Below are positions 30,469-40,139 of a stretch of 64,000 nt of DNA, one piece after another. The stretch's first letter is position 1, and every line of letters starts with the position of its first letter. Source of the DNA: Virgibacillus halodenitrificans JCM 12304 (GTDB lineage: Bacteria > Bacillota > Bacilli > Bacillales > Amphibacillaceae); contig NZ_BAZS01000009.1 of the NCBI RefSeq assembly GCF_001310895.1, positions 1 through 64,000 on the forward strand. Reading direction: 5' to 3'. The translations under genes were made by a program, and so were the position numbers. The notes under the pieces are model-generated. The model did not search any database. It saw only the letters and a program-made list of their open reading frames with translations, and was not told where the DNA came from.

Positions 30469-32765
30469 ATGAAGCAGAGCATAAAAATAGCTGCGAGGAC
30501 GCTAGTGGAGTATGTTTTTCGCAGTGGCAGTATAGAAACTGGTTTCCGCAGTTCGCAACCTTTGGTGGACGGCACTAAGGCACACCAGAAAGTTCAAAAG
30601 ACGTACGGTAAAAACGATAAAAAGGAAGTTTATCTAAAAACAGAAATTCCTTTTGAGGAGATGACCTTTCAAATAGATGGCCGCTGTGACGGTCTTCTTA
30701 TAAGTGAGGATGGATCGCTGACCATTGATGAAATTAAATCAACCTCCGGGTCACTTGATGCTATTACGGAGGACAGCTATCCGGTTCACTGGGCACAGGC
30801 GACAGTCTATGGTTATATTTATGCCACAGACAATGACCTGGACAAGATAACTATCCAGCTTACGTACATACAAGTTCGTACAGAAGAAAAGAAATACTTT
30901 CAGCGAAGCTTAACCCGTGAGGAATTGGCCGATTTTGTCATGGATGTAGTAGCACAATATGCTCCGTATGCCAGGCTGCGATTAGAATTGAAGCGTACAC
31001 GGGATGAGAGTACCAAGATGCTGGCATTTCCGTTTGAAAGCTATAGGGACGGACAACGCAAGCTTGCAGGAGCTGTGTATAAAACAATTCACGAACAAAA
31101 GACGTTGTTTGCCAAAGCATCAACGGGAATCGGGAAGACAATCTCAACCATTTTCCCATCCGCAAAGGCAATTGGCGAGGGCCATTTGGAAAAAATATTT
31201 TATCTGACAGCAAAGACAATTACCCGCACTGCCGCAGAAGAAGCATTCCGACTCTTACAGGAAAAGGGGCTGGCAATTACAGTCGTTACAATTACTGCTA
31301 AGGATAAGATCTGTTTTCAAGAACAGGTGAACTGTGACAAAACGGAATGTCCTTTTGCGAACGGGTATTATGACCGGATTAACGGGGCGATATTAGATAT
31401 TTTGCAGAACGAAACATTAATGACAAGACCAGTGATTGAAAAATATGCGCGCAAGCATACCGTCTGTCCGTTTGAGTTTTCATTAGATTTGGCATATGCA
31501 GCAGATGCAGTGATTTGCGATTATAATTATATTTTTGATCCAAAGGTGTCCTTGCAGCGACTGTTGGATGAACAGAGGAAAAAGTCGGCGTTGCTCGTTG
31601 ATGAGGCACATAATCTTGTCGATCGTGCGCGAGAGATGTATTCGGCAACCGTGGAGAAGGAAACCTTTCTTGCGCTATACCGGATGTATAAAGATGAAAA
31701 TGAAGTTATAGCCAAATCGGCAAATGCCGTAAATGAGTATCTTATGGAAAAGAAGAAGCAAAATCAACAGCTGGAAAAAGAATTGGATGAAAAGCTTGTA
31801 CATGTCGTGGATGCATTCGCGTATGCGGCAGAAGAAGAGCTAATGCGTGGTGGGGAAGCGGAGGAATTATTGCTAAATGGCTACTTTAGTGCCCAGCGTT
31901 TGTGAAAATTGCCAGATTGTATGATAAGCGTTTTACCAGTTATATGACGCTTGAGGGTAGTGATGTACAGTTGAAGTTGTTTTGCCTGGATCCTTCCCAT
32001 CAGCTAAAGCAAATGGGTAAAGGATTTCGTTCCAAGATCTTCTTCTCTGCCACGCTAACCCCTGCAGGCTACTATATGGACTTGCTTGGTGGAAAGGCGG
32101 AAGATTATGTTGTATCCATCCCGTCCCCGTTTCAGCGTGAAAATGCGGAAGTGATTATCCAGCCTTTATCAACTAGGTATCGTGACAGGGAGCATACGAT
32201 AGAGCCGATGGTCCAATTTATCGTTGATTTATTACAGCAGAGGGAAGGGAATTTTCTCGTATTTTTCCCATCCTATAAATATATGCTGCAGGTATATGAG
32301 CAGTTTACCGCAACAGCACCTGGAGAAAAAGTGATCTTACAGGAAACAAGCATGACGGAAGAACGTCGGGAGGATTTCCTGAATTCCTTCCAGGAGAACG
32401 AGGACCGGCTTGTTGGCTTTGCTGTACTTGGCGGGATTTTTTCTGAGGGTGTGGATCTAAAAGGAGATCGATTGTCTGGAGTAATTATTGTCGGAGTCGG
32501 GCTGCCGCAAATTGGCTTTGAACGGGATATTATTAAGGATCACTTCCAGGCAAATGGACATAACGGCTATAATTATGCGTATGTTTATCCTGGGATGAAT
32601 AAAGTACTGCAAGCAGGCGGGCGGCTAATTCGTACAGACACAGACCACGGCACCATCGCTTTGATCGATGATCGTTTTCTTCAGCCGATGTACCAGGAGC
32701 TGCTTCCATATGAATGGCAGCATTATTCTGTTGGAGGAGCGGCGTCGGGTTCTTTTCGGGGGTAG
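30469..32765 (+). pseudogene. Nuclease-helicase: Cas4-like PD-(D/E)XK domain fused to XPD/DinG-type helicase, frameshifted
   Basis: The first frame from ATG 30469 runs to 31905 and the second from 31902 to 32765. One missing T in the short T run at about 31891-31900 (AQRF-VKIARLY) explains the split; joined length is about 765 residues. The N-terminal 200 residues carry DGRCDGLL...LTIDEIKST, the D/ExK core of RecB/Cas4 nucleases. The helicase part has Walker A KASTGIGKT, four cysteines between about 31312 and 31470 (CFQEQVNCDKTEC...C) typical of the XPD iron-sulfur domain, and the DEAH box LLVDEAH. Members unwind DNA 5' to 3' in repair. Confidence 0.87.
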
Positions 32766-32828
32766 TAGAGAGGACAGCTTTGGTAGAGTTAAAGAGAATC
32801 CTATTATTCTAATAATGTAGGTAATTGC

Positions 32829-32903
32829 AGCTCGCTATGACTTTTTAGCGGGCTGTTAAATGAAAAAGACCGTTTGGTGTATTCACATCATTCGGTCTTT
32901 TAT
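32829..32903 (+). terminator. Two hairpins downstream of the helicase gene
   Basis: AGCTCGCT/AGCGGGCT (32829-32853) and AAAGACCG/CGGTCTTT (32865-32900). The second ends in T residues and is the likely terminator. The rest of 32904-33160 shows no gene. Confidence 0.65.
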
Positions 32904-33166
32904 TGGGTTGTGAGTTTCTATAATAAATAATTTTTATGTCACAAAGAACATGAATAAATTCTAATTGATCTTTAAGTGATACCCACTCGAATTATACTAC
33001 TTAATTCAAACCTAAAGGTGCTTATTTAGACTTTTTAGTTCTTTTATATAAGTTTATTGAGCTTACGTCTACAAGTTTTCAGGATAGAATTTTCACCTCT
33101 CATTTTTTTGATAATTTCCACTTGTAATTTATTTAGTAGAATGCTATTATTTAACTAGCAATTAAT

Positions 33167-33178
33167 GCAAACGGTTGC
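33167..33178. promoter_or_regulatory. LacI/CcpA-family operator 1 upstream of the sugar importer
   Basis: GCAAACGGTTGC is a near-perfect palindrome with the central CG typical of LacI-family sites. A LacI regulator is encoded at 36453. Confidence 0.6.
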
Positions 33179-33255
33179 GCAATAAATGCACATAAATGTA
33201 TAAGAGTGACTCACTAGTGCCATCCTTGTTTTAATTGCTATACTTTTAACTTGTT

Positions 33256-33299
33256 TATAATATGTGTGCATAATTTTATTAAAGAATGCAAACGTATTC
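33256..33299 (+). promoter_or_regulatory. Importer promoter -10 and operator 2
   Basis: TATAAT lies at 33256-33261 (a weak -35 candidate TTGCTA is at 33235). A second CG-centred site, TGCAAACGTATTCA (33287-33300), sits downstream of it, where a bound LacI or CcpA protein would block transcription. Confidence 0.55.
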
Positions 33300-33336
33300 A
33301 TGAATGAGCTAACACCAAAAAGGGGAGTTGAGTGAA

Positions 33337-34644
33337 ATGAGAGCAAAGCATTTGTTTTCAAAGGTAGCAGTTGTTGCAATGATAATTGGTTTGTTTTTAG
33401 CAGGTTGTTCATCAGATGATAGCAATAAATCGAACAACAGTGAAGCGAGTTCCGGAGATAAAGTTACTATTGATATTTTCCAAGGGAAGGTAGAGTTTAA
33501 GGACCAATTTGAAGCACTGGCCAAGCAATATGAAGAAAAAAATCCAGATGTTAAAATTAACGTTAAAACAGTGGGCGGCGGAACGGAATATGCTCCTGTC
33601 TTAAAGTCTCAATTCTCCTCTGGTGATGAACCGGATATCTTTAATGTGACTGGCCCGCAAGATGTAATTGACTATAAAAAATACTTAGCAGATATGTCAG
33701 ATACAGAAGCTGCAAAGGCAGCTATTGATGGTACCTTAGCAACAGTTCAGGATGGTGATAAAATACTGGGTTTGCCATTTAACCAAGAAGGATATGGACT
33801 AATTTATAATAAGCGTCTATTTGAAGAGGCTGGCATAAAACCAGAAGAGATACTTACGTTCGAAGATTTAGAGCAAGCTGTTGAAAAGTTAGACAGTAAA
33901 AAAGATGAGCTGGAGATAGAAGCGGTTTTTGCCTTACCTGGTAAGGAAGCATGGGTAATGGGTGATCATTTGGCAAATGCTTTCTTGGCTCCTGAATTTG
34001 ACCACGATGTAATGAAAGCGTTTGAATCTGATACGGTAAAATTTGAAAGAGGCAAAGAAATGAAGCGTTTTCTGGATTTGCAAAATAAATATTCTGTGCA
34101 GCCGGTGTTAAGTCTGGATTATTCTCAACAAGTGGAAGAGTATTTTTCGCTTGAACGTGTAGCGATGATTCAACAAGGAAACTGGGTTTATCCATCGGTT
34201 GAACAAATGGATCCTGAAGTTGCTGAGAATATTGGCGTACTGCCAATTCCGGTAGAAGGTTTTGAAGGTAGTATTCCGGTGGGAGTTCCAAACTACTGGG
34301 CAGTTAATAATAATTCTGATAAAGAGGTTGTTGAAGCCTCCAAAAAATTTCTGGATTGGATGTATACTTCTGATGAAGGAAAAGAAGCCGTTTTGAATGA
34401 GCTTAAATTCATACCTGCTTATGAAGGCTATGATACAGAGAAAATTTCCGATCCGTTGTCACAAGATATTTATGAGTATGCCTCTGAAGGAAAAACAATT
34501 GGTTGGATATTTGCAGGTTATCCGAGCAATCCGTGGGGAACGGCAGTGATGGGAGCGAATGCTCAGCAATATTTAGCTGGCGATATGACATGGGAAGAAC
34601 TTGAGAAAGATGCTATTTCGAAATGGGAGGAAAAAAGGAAGTAA
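33337..34644 (+). CDS. ABC sugar-binding lipoprotein (family 1 solute-binding protein)
   Basis: The protein of about 435 residues has a lipoprotein signal with lipobox LAGC, followed by a Ser/Asn-rich linker and the two-lobed binding fold (VTIDIFQGK...; WVMGDHLANAF; GVPNYWAVNNNS). Two ATG codons are possible: 33328 in the longest frame, reached only by a weak site, and 33337 after AGGGGAGTTGAGTG. Reading MRAKHLFSKV from 33337 gives good spacing. Family 1 proteins bind oligosaccharides such as maltose or isomaltose. It is followed by two permeases; no ATPase is encoded here, so a shared MsmX-type ATPase is expected elsewhere. Confidence 0.88.
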   Translation: MRAKHLFSKVAVVAMIIGLFLAGCSSDDSNKSNNSEASSGDKVTIDIFQGKVEFKDQFEALAKQYEEKNPDVKINVKTVGGGTEYAPVLKSQFSSGDEPDIFNVTGPQDVIDYKKYLADMSDTEAAKAAIDGTLATVQDGDKILGLPFNQEGYGLIYNKRLFEEAGIKPEEILTFEDLEQAVEKLDSKKDELEIEAVFALPGKEAWVMGDHLANAFLAPEFDHDVMKAFESDTVKFERGKEMKRFLDLQNKYSVQPVLSLDYSQQVEEYFSLERVAMIQQGNWVYPSVEQMDPEVAENIGVLPIPVEGFEGSIPVGVPNYWAVNNNSDKEVVEASKKFLDWMYTSDEGKEAVLNELKFIPAYEGYDTEKISDPLSQDIYEYASEGKTIGWIFAGYPSNPWGTAVMGANAQQYLAGDMTWEELEKDAISKWEEKRK

Positions 34645-34652
34645 CGGGACAA

Positions 34653-34696
34653 ACAAGCTAACAAATAGTGCCATGTTTGTTAGCTTGTCTTTTTTA
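34653..34696 (+). terminator. Hairpin between binding protein and permease genes
   Basis: A perfect 13-bp stem (ACAAGCTAACAAA with its complement) plus CTTTTTT. In this position it probably acts as a partial terminator that keeps binding-protein mRNA more abundant than permease mRNA. Confidence 0.75.
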
Positions 34697-34722
34697 ATGT
34701 TTTTTATTGGGAGGGATTTACC

Positions 34723-35583
34723 TTGAAAAATAGAGATGTGTCGTTTTGGTTATTTTTGACGCCTGTTTTAGTAGCACTTGGTCTTGTAGTTGTCGTCCCA
34801 TTGATTTACGGAACGATTTACTCTTTTACTGATTGGAATGGTTTAGTTGCCACAAAGTTTATTGGCCTGGAAAATTATACGCGATTATTTAGCGACGAGC
34901 TTTTTCTTAATTCTATTTGGTTTACAATAAAATTTTCTGTTGTTACTGTAATTATTTTAAATGTGTTGGGGTTAGGGTTAGCGATTCTTGTTACGCGTCA
35001 CATTAAAACAAATAACTTTCTGCGAACTATTTTCTTTATGCCAAATTTAATTGGAGGACTTATTCTTGGTTTCATATGGCAGTTTATTTTTATTAACGTA
35101 TTTGGAGATATTGGAAAAGCACTTGGTATTGAAGCTTTAACTGGCTGGCTCTCTACAACTGCCACAGGTTTTTGGGGATTAGTTATTCTAACCTGCTGGC
35201 AAATGGCTGGTTATATTATGATTATCTATATAGCATATTTGCAGAACATCCCTAAGGAATTAGAAGAATCTGCTGAAATAGATGGGGCTAACAGTTGGCA
35301 ACGATTTAAAAGTATTACATTTCCTTTAGTAGCTCCAGCTTTTACAATTAGTATGTTTCTAACTTTATCCAATTCTTTTAAAATATATGACCAAAATTTA
35401 TCGCTGACTAATGGAGGACCCTTTCAGTCTACCCAAATGGTAGCGATGGAAATTGTGAATACCGCCTTCAGTGCAAATGAAATGGCCTATGGACAGGCGA
35501 AAGCTGTAGTCTTTTTCGTAATGGTTGCTGCAATTGCACTTACACAAGTGTATTATAATAAAAAACGGGAGGTTGACCTGTAA
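34723..35583 (+). CDS. ABC sugar permease, MalF-type
   Basis: This 286-residue membrane protein has six helices and the EAA loop ELEESAEIDGANSWQRFKSITFPLVAP that contacts the ATPase. GGGAGGGA lies upstream, and the start is TTG at 34723 (LKNRDVSFWLF read as Met). It forms a heterodimer with the next gene product to import the sugar delivered by the lipoprotein. The stop overlaps the next start by one base (TAATG). Confidence 0.88.
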   Translation: MKNRDVSFWLFLTPVLVALGLVVVVPLIYGTIYSFTDWNGLVATKFIGLENYTRLFSDELFLNSIWFTIKFSVVTVIILNVLGLGLAILVTRHIKTNNFLRTIFFMPNLIGGLILGFIWQFIFINVFGDIGKALGIEALTGWLSTTATGFWGLVILTCWQMAGYIMIIYIAYLQNIPKELEESAEIDGANSWQRFKSITFPLVAPAFTISMFLTLSNSFKIYDQNLSLTNGGPFQSTQMVAMEIVNTAFSANEMAYGQAKAVVFFVMVAAIALTQVYYNKKREVDL

Positions 35584-36398
35584 TGTATAAAAAACGGAAA
35601 CTCTTTCTTGTTGAAATAATTGGCATCCTCCTAGGCTTATTGTGGTTATCACCATTTTACTTAATGCTTGTTAACGCATTTAAATCTAAAAGAGAAATAT
35701 TTACTGATGTATTAAATTTGCCTGGCACATTATCAATAGAAAACTTTAAAGAGGCTTTTGTTGACTTGAATTTTATTCAATCTTTGTTTAATTCAATATT
35801 TATAACTGGCTTAAGTGTTATTATCATATTGTTTTTTACTTCTATGGCTGGTTATGCACTGGCAAGAAATAGAAGCAGATTAAGTGGTGCTTTATTATTA
35901 ATATTTGTATCAGCAATGCTAATTCCCTTTCAGTCTGTGATGATTCCGCTTGTAGCGTTGTTTGGTAAAGTAGAAATGTTAAATCGTTTTGGACTAATAT
36001 TTATGTATTTAGGTTTCGGTTCAAGCTTGTCCATTTTCCTATACCACGGAGCTATGACAGGTATTTCCAAGTCATTGGATGAAGCAGCAATTATCGATGG
36101 TGCTAATAAATTTCAGACCTTCATTCATATTATTTTTCCTCTTTTAAAACCAATTACCGTTACAGTAGCTATTCTAAATGTAATTTGGATTTGGAACGAT
36201 TATCTGCTCCCATCTCTTGTTTTATCAGAAAACCAGGCAACGATACCTTTAAAAATGTTTTATTTCTTTGGGCAATATACAAAGCAATGGCATCTCGCAT
36301 TAGCTGGCTTAACAATTGCTATATTGCCAGTGATTATCGGTTACTTCTTTGCTCAAAAGCAAATTATTAATGGTGTTGCTGAAGGGGCTGTTAAGTAA
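35583..36398 (+). CDS. ABC sugar permease, MalG-type
   Basis: This 271-residue protein has six membrane helices and the EAA loop SLDEAAIIDGANKFQTFIHIIFPLLKP. It is the second permease of the importer, translationally coupled to the first. The C-terminal KQIINGVAEGAVK tail is typical of the MalG/MsmG group. Confidence 0.88.
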   Translation: MYKKRKLFLVEIIGILLGLLWLSPFYLMLVNAFKSKREIFTDVLNLPGTLSIENFKEAFVDLNFIQSLFNSIFITGLSVIIILFFTSMAGYALARNRSRLSGALLLIFVSAMLIPFQSVMIPLVALFGKVEMLNRFGLIFMYLGFGSSLSIFLYHGAMTGISKSLDEAAIIDGANKFQTFIHIIFPLLKPITVTVAILNVIWIWNDYLLPSLVLSENQATIPLKMFYFFGQYTKQWHLALAGLTIAILPVIIGYFFAQKQIINGVAEGAVK

Positions 36399-36452
36399 TA
36401 TTCGCCTAATAAACGAGAAAATAGTCTTTATTGCAGATAGGAGATATCAATA

Positions 36453-37487
36453 ATGGCAGTTACGATAAAAGATGTTGCTAAAAAAGCAAATGTTTCACCT
36501 TCAACCGTATCAAGGGTAATTTCCAATAGCCCACGCATTAGTGAAAACACAAAGCGCAAAGTACATCAGGTAATGAAGGAGCTAGGCTATCATCTGAATT
36601 ATAATGCACATGTACTTGCACAGCAAAAAACTCGAACCATAGGGATAGTAATGAAAAAGTCTGCAAGTGACTCGTTGCATGACCCATTCTTTCCAGAAGT
36701 TTTACGGGGAATTAGCGCATATTGTAATAAAGAAGATTATAATATAACACTGACAACCGGGGAGTCTGAAGAAGAAATTTATGAAAATGTTGTTAAGATG
36801 GTTCGAGGCAAAAGGGTTGATGGAATGATTGTTACCTATTCAAAACGCGGGGATAAAGTGATTCCATATTTAATTGAAAGTAAGGTTCCTTTTGTGCTTG
36901 TAGGTAGACCTAATGATTATGCTGATAAAATTATGTTTGTTGATAATGACAATGTTAAGTCAGCTGAAGAAGCAACAGATTACTTAATTGGTCTGGGACA
37001 TCAAACGGTTGGTTATATTGGGGGAGATTTAGAATATGAAGTGTCTAACGACAGACTAAAAGGATACCAGCATGCCCTAACAAAAAATAAATTGCCTCTA
37101 AAGGAAGAATACGTTGCAAACTCAGACATTAACAGTGAATTGGATGACATTTTATCTCGTTTTATGAATCTAAATCGGCCACCAACTGCGCTTGTAGTAA
37201 CGGATGACTTAGTTGCGATGAAAGTATTACAAATATGTCGTAAGGAAGGTATCGATGTTCCTGAAGAATTAAGTATTATAAGTTTTAATAATGCATTAAT
37301 TGCTCAATTATCGAGTCCTGCACTTACATCTGTAGATACACAAGTTTTTTTACTAGGACATGAAGCAGCAAAATGTGTCGTACAAGAAATTAAGGAAACT
37401 TCCGCCTATAAGAAGAGTATCATCATTCCAACTGTTATTAAAAGAAGAGAATCATGTCAGCCATTACAAGAACCTCCGAAAAATTAA
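36453..37487 (+). CDS. LacI-family regulator of the importer operon
   Basis: The 344-residue protein begins MAVTIKDVAKKANVSPSTVSRVISNSPRISENTKRKV, a textbook LacI helix-turn-helix with hinge, followed by a periplasmic-binding-like sugar domain. It is similar in layout to MalR-type regulators. It lies inside the operon it probably controls; the two CG-centred operators at 33167 and 33287 are good candidate sites. The inducer is likely the imported alpha-glucoside. Confidence 0.88.
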   Translation: MAVTIKDVAKKANVSPSTVSRVISNSPRISENTKRKVHQVMKELGYHLNYNAHVLAQQKTRTIGIVMKKSASDSLHDPFFPEVLRGISAYCNKEDYNITLTTGESEEEIYENVVKMVRGKRVDGMIVTYSKRGDKVIPYLIESKVPFVLVGRPNDYADKIMFVDNDNVKSAEEATDYLIGLGHQTVGYIGGDLEYEVSNDRLKGYQHALTKNKLPLKEEYVANSDINSELDDILSRFMNLNRPPTALVVTDDLVAMKVLQICRKEGIDVPEELSIISFNNALIAQLSSPALTSVDTQVFLLGHEAAKCVVQEIKETSAYKKSIIIPTVIKRRESCQPLQEPPKN

Positions 37488-37532
37488 TAATCATTTGAGG
37501 AGGATTTTGCATTATTAAATGGAGGGATTTAA

Positions 37533-38222
37533 ATGGGTAATGAAAAGCCAATTATATATCAATTAAGTGAATGGTTTATGCGTCTATCCATCACTAATAT
37601 CGCTTGGTTTATATCAAACCTGCCTATTGCTTACCTCTTATTAAATTTTGTATACGCAGAGACTAAAGAGAGTAGATATATTTTAGCGATTGGAATACTG
37701 CTGTTGGCACCTTTTCTGTTTTTTCCTGCAACTTCGGCTTTATTCGCTATGGTAAGAGATTGGATTTTAAAAAAGGAACAATGTTCATTAATCAAAACTT
37801 ACTTCACATATTTCAGAAAAAATTATTGCTTCAGTTTGTTAGGTGGACTCTTACTGACTGGTATATGGGCAATCTTAGTTATTGACTTTATATATGTTAG
37901 ACAAATAAACGTTCTGTTGCTGTTCTGCATATTAGGACTGGGTGTTGTAATTTATATTTTTACTATTAACTTTTTTATTGTACTTGCTCATTATGATGAA
38001 AAGTTGACAGTTTTAATGAAAAAAGCTTTTGTTCTTACGCTGGTAAGTCCTAAGTTATTTTTTATTCATTTATTTGCAAGTAGCGGTATTTTATATATTA
38101 GTATAGGTGGCTGGCTTGTTTTACTGCCTTTCTTTACTGGCGCGCTTATAGCATTTATCTCCTATGCAGCATTTTACCGCATGTACTTAAATGTTTTAGA
38201 CTTAAAAAATAATCCAATTTAA
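37533..38222 (+). CDS. DUF624 (YesL-like) membrane protein
   Basis: This 229-residue protein has five or six hydrophobic helices and the family pattern LSEWFMRLSITNIAWFISNLPI...PATSALFAMVRDWI. DUF624 genes accompany carbohydrate ABC importers in Bacillaceae, but their function is not established. The RBS GGAGGGA precedes ATG 37533. It lies between the LacI regulator and the GH13 enzyme. Confidence 0.82.
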   Translation: MGNEKPIIYQLSEWFMRLSITNIAWFISNLPIAYLLLNFVYAETKESRYILAIGILLLAPFLFFPATSALFAMVRDWILKKEQCSLIKTYFTYFRKNYCFSLLGGLLLTGIWAILVIDFIYVRQINVLLLFCILGLGVVIYIFTINFFIVLAHYDEKLTVLMKKAFVLTLVSPKLFFIHLFASSGILYISIGGWLVLLPFFTGALIAFISYAAFYRMYLNVLDLKNNPI

Positions 38223-38240
38223 TGAATTATAGGAGGCAGC

Positions 38241-39926
38241 ATGATGAGAAAAACATGGTGGAAAGAGGTAGTTGCTTATCAAATCTATCCTCGAAGCTTT
38301 ATGGACTCGGATGGTGATGGAATTGGAGATATTCAAGGAATTATTTCCAAGCTTGATTACATCAAGAATTTGGGAATAGATGTAATATGGATTTCACCGA
38401 TTTACCAATCTCCTAATGATGACAATGGCTATGATATCAGTGATTATCAAGCGATTTCCACGGAATTCGGCTCTATGGAGGATTTTGATATATTTTTAAA
38501 AGAAGTACATGACCGTGATATGAAATTAATTATGGATTTGGTTATCAATCATACCTCAGACGAGCATCCTTGGTTTATAGAATCGCGTTCTAGTAAAGAC
38601 AATGCCTATCGTGATTATTATATTTGGCATGAAGGTAAAGATGGAGCAGTTCCAAATAACTGGGAATCTATCTTTGGTGGATCAGTATGGGAATATGATG
38701 AAGAAACAAACGAGTATTACATGCATGTATTTTCAAAAAAACAACCTGATTTGAATTGGGAAAATCCAGAGGTTCGTTCCGATTTATATGACATGGTGAA
38801 TTGGTGGTTGGATAAGGGGATAGACGGTTTTAGGATTGATGCGATTTCTCACATAAAGAAAAAGGCTGGATTTCCTGATTTACCAAATCCAGAAAATAAA
38901 ACCTATGTACCTTCCTATGAAGGACACATGAACCGACCAGGCATTCAAACTTATTTAGAAGAGTTAAAAGAGAAAACCTTTGCTAACTATAATATTATGA
39001 CAGTTGGTGAAGCAAATGGTGTGAGTATTGAACAGGCTAACGAATGGGTTGGTGAAAAAGAAGGCAAGTTTAACATGATTTTTCAATTTGAGCATTTGGA
39101 TTTATGGGGGACAAGTAGTACCGGAGGACTTGATATCGAAGCACTAAAACATACATTAAGCAAATGGCAAACAGGCTTGGATGGTATTGGCTGGAATGCA
39201 TTATTTTTAGAGAATCATGATCAACCACGCTCTGTTTCTACATGGGCTCAAGATACCAAAAAACGTAAGGAAGCTGCAAAAAGCTTTGCAACAATGTATT
39301 TCCTCATGCAAGGTACCCCTTTTATATATCAAGGGCAAGAAATCGGTATGACAAATGTTAAATTTGATTCCATTGAAGATTACCGTGATGTTGCGATCAA
39401 AAACTTATATAAAAATGAGCGTGAAGCAGGAAAGAGCCATGAGGAAGTCATGAAAATTATATGGAGAAATGGCCGTGATAATTCACGCACTCCGATGCAG
39501 TGGGATACAACAAAAAATGCAGGATTTACCACTGGAAACCCATGGATAAAGGTGAATGAAAATTATAAAGAAATAAATGTAGAAGCAGAACTTCAAGATT
39601 ACTCATCTATACTTAACTACTACAAGTCATTAATACAGTTACGTAAGAAAAACAAGGCTTTAGTATATGGAAGTTATCAGATAATGAATCCAAATCATAA
39701 AGAAATATTTGCTTATAAACGATGGTTGAAAGAAGATACATTTATAATTATGGCAAATTTATTTGAAAAAGAAACTGAAATCGATTTACCGTGCGAATTG
39801 GCTGGGAAACAAGCGATACTTAAACTGAGTAATTATACAGATGGAAAGTTATGTGAAGAGAAGTGTGAATTAAGTAATAAGATGACATTTAACCCCTATG
39901 AAGCAAGAGTTTATAAACTGAGATAA
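38241..39926 (+). CDS. GH13 alpha-glucosidase / oligo-1,6-glucosidase
   Basis: This 561-residue cytoplasmic enzyme has the four GH13 regions: DLVINHTSDEHPWF, GFRIDAISHIKK (nucleophile Asp), TVGEANG (acid/base Glu) and FLENHDQPR. The calcium-type loop DSDGDGIGDIQGI near the start and the QPDLNWENP motif place it in the oligo-1,6-glucosidase/trehalose-6-phosphate hydrolase/MalL group. There is no signal peptide. It would split oligosaccharides brought in by the ABC importer. GGAGGC lies upstream; ATG 38241 or 38244 is possible. Confidence 0.9.
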   Translation: MMRKTWWKEVVAYQIYPRSFMDSDGDGIGDIQGIISKLDYIKNLGIDVIWISPIYQSPNDDNGYDISDYQAISTEFGSMEDFDIFLKEVHDRDMKLIMDLVINHTSDEHPWFIESRSSKDNAYRDYYIWHEGKDGAVPNNWESIFGGSVWEYDEETNEYYMHVFSKKQPDLNWENPEVRSDLYDMVNWWLDKGIDGFRIDAISHIKKKAGFPDLPNPENKTYVPSYEGHMNRPGIQTYLEELKEKTFANYNIMTVGEANGVSIEQANEWVGEKEGKFNMIFQFEHLDLWGTSSTGGLDIEALKHTLSKWQTGLDGIGWNALFLENHDQPRSVSTWAQDTKKRKEAAKSFATMYFLMQGTPFIYQGQEIGMTNVKFDSIEDYRDVAIKNLYKNEREAGKSHEEVMKIIWRNGRDNSRTPMQWDTTKNAGFTTGNPWIKVNENYKEINVEAELQDYSSILNYYKSLIQLRKKNKALVYGSYQIMNPNHKEIFAYKRWLKEDTFIIMANLFEKETEIDLPCELAGKQAILKLSNYTDGKLCEEKCELSNKMTFNPYEARVYKLR

Positions 39927-39930
39927 TATT

Positions 39931-39970
39931 AAAAAAAGACGGAGCATACTAACATGTTCCGTCTTTTTTA
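39931..39970 (+). terminator. Terminator of the importer-GH13 operon
   Basis: AAAAAAGACGGA.CAT pairs with ATG.TCCGTCTTTTTT. The stem is strong with T-runs, and works in either direction. Confidence 0.85.
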
Positions 39971-40139
39971 GTTACTAGATATAGTTACATGGTGAAAAAG
40001 CAATTGCAAAAGTTCAGGGAATTTTCTTCGTCAATTTTGCTTTACAATATATAAGAACTACCCACATAATTCACTATCCAAATTTCTAGCAATATAGTAA
40101 AATTATACCAGATAATGATATGGAGAGAGGAAACATAAT

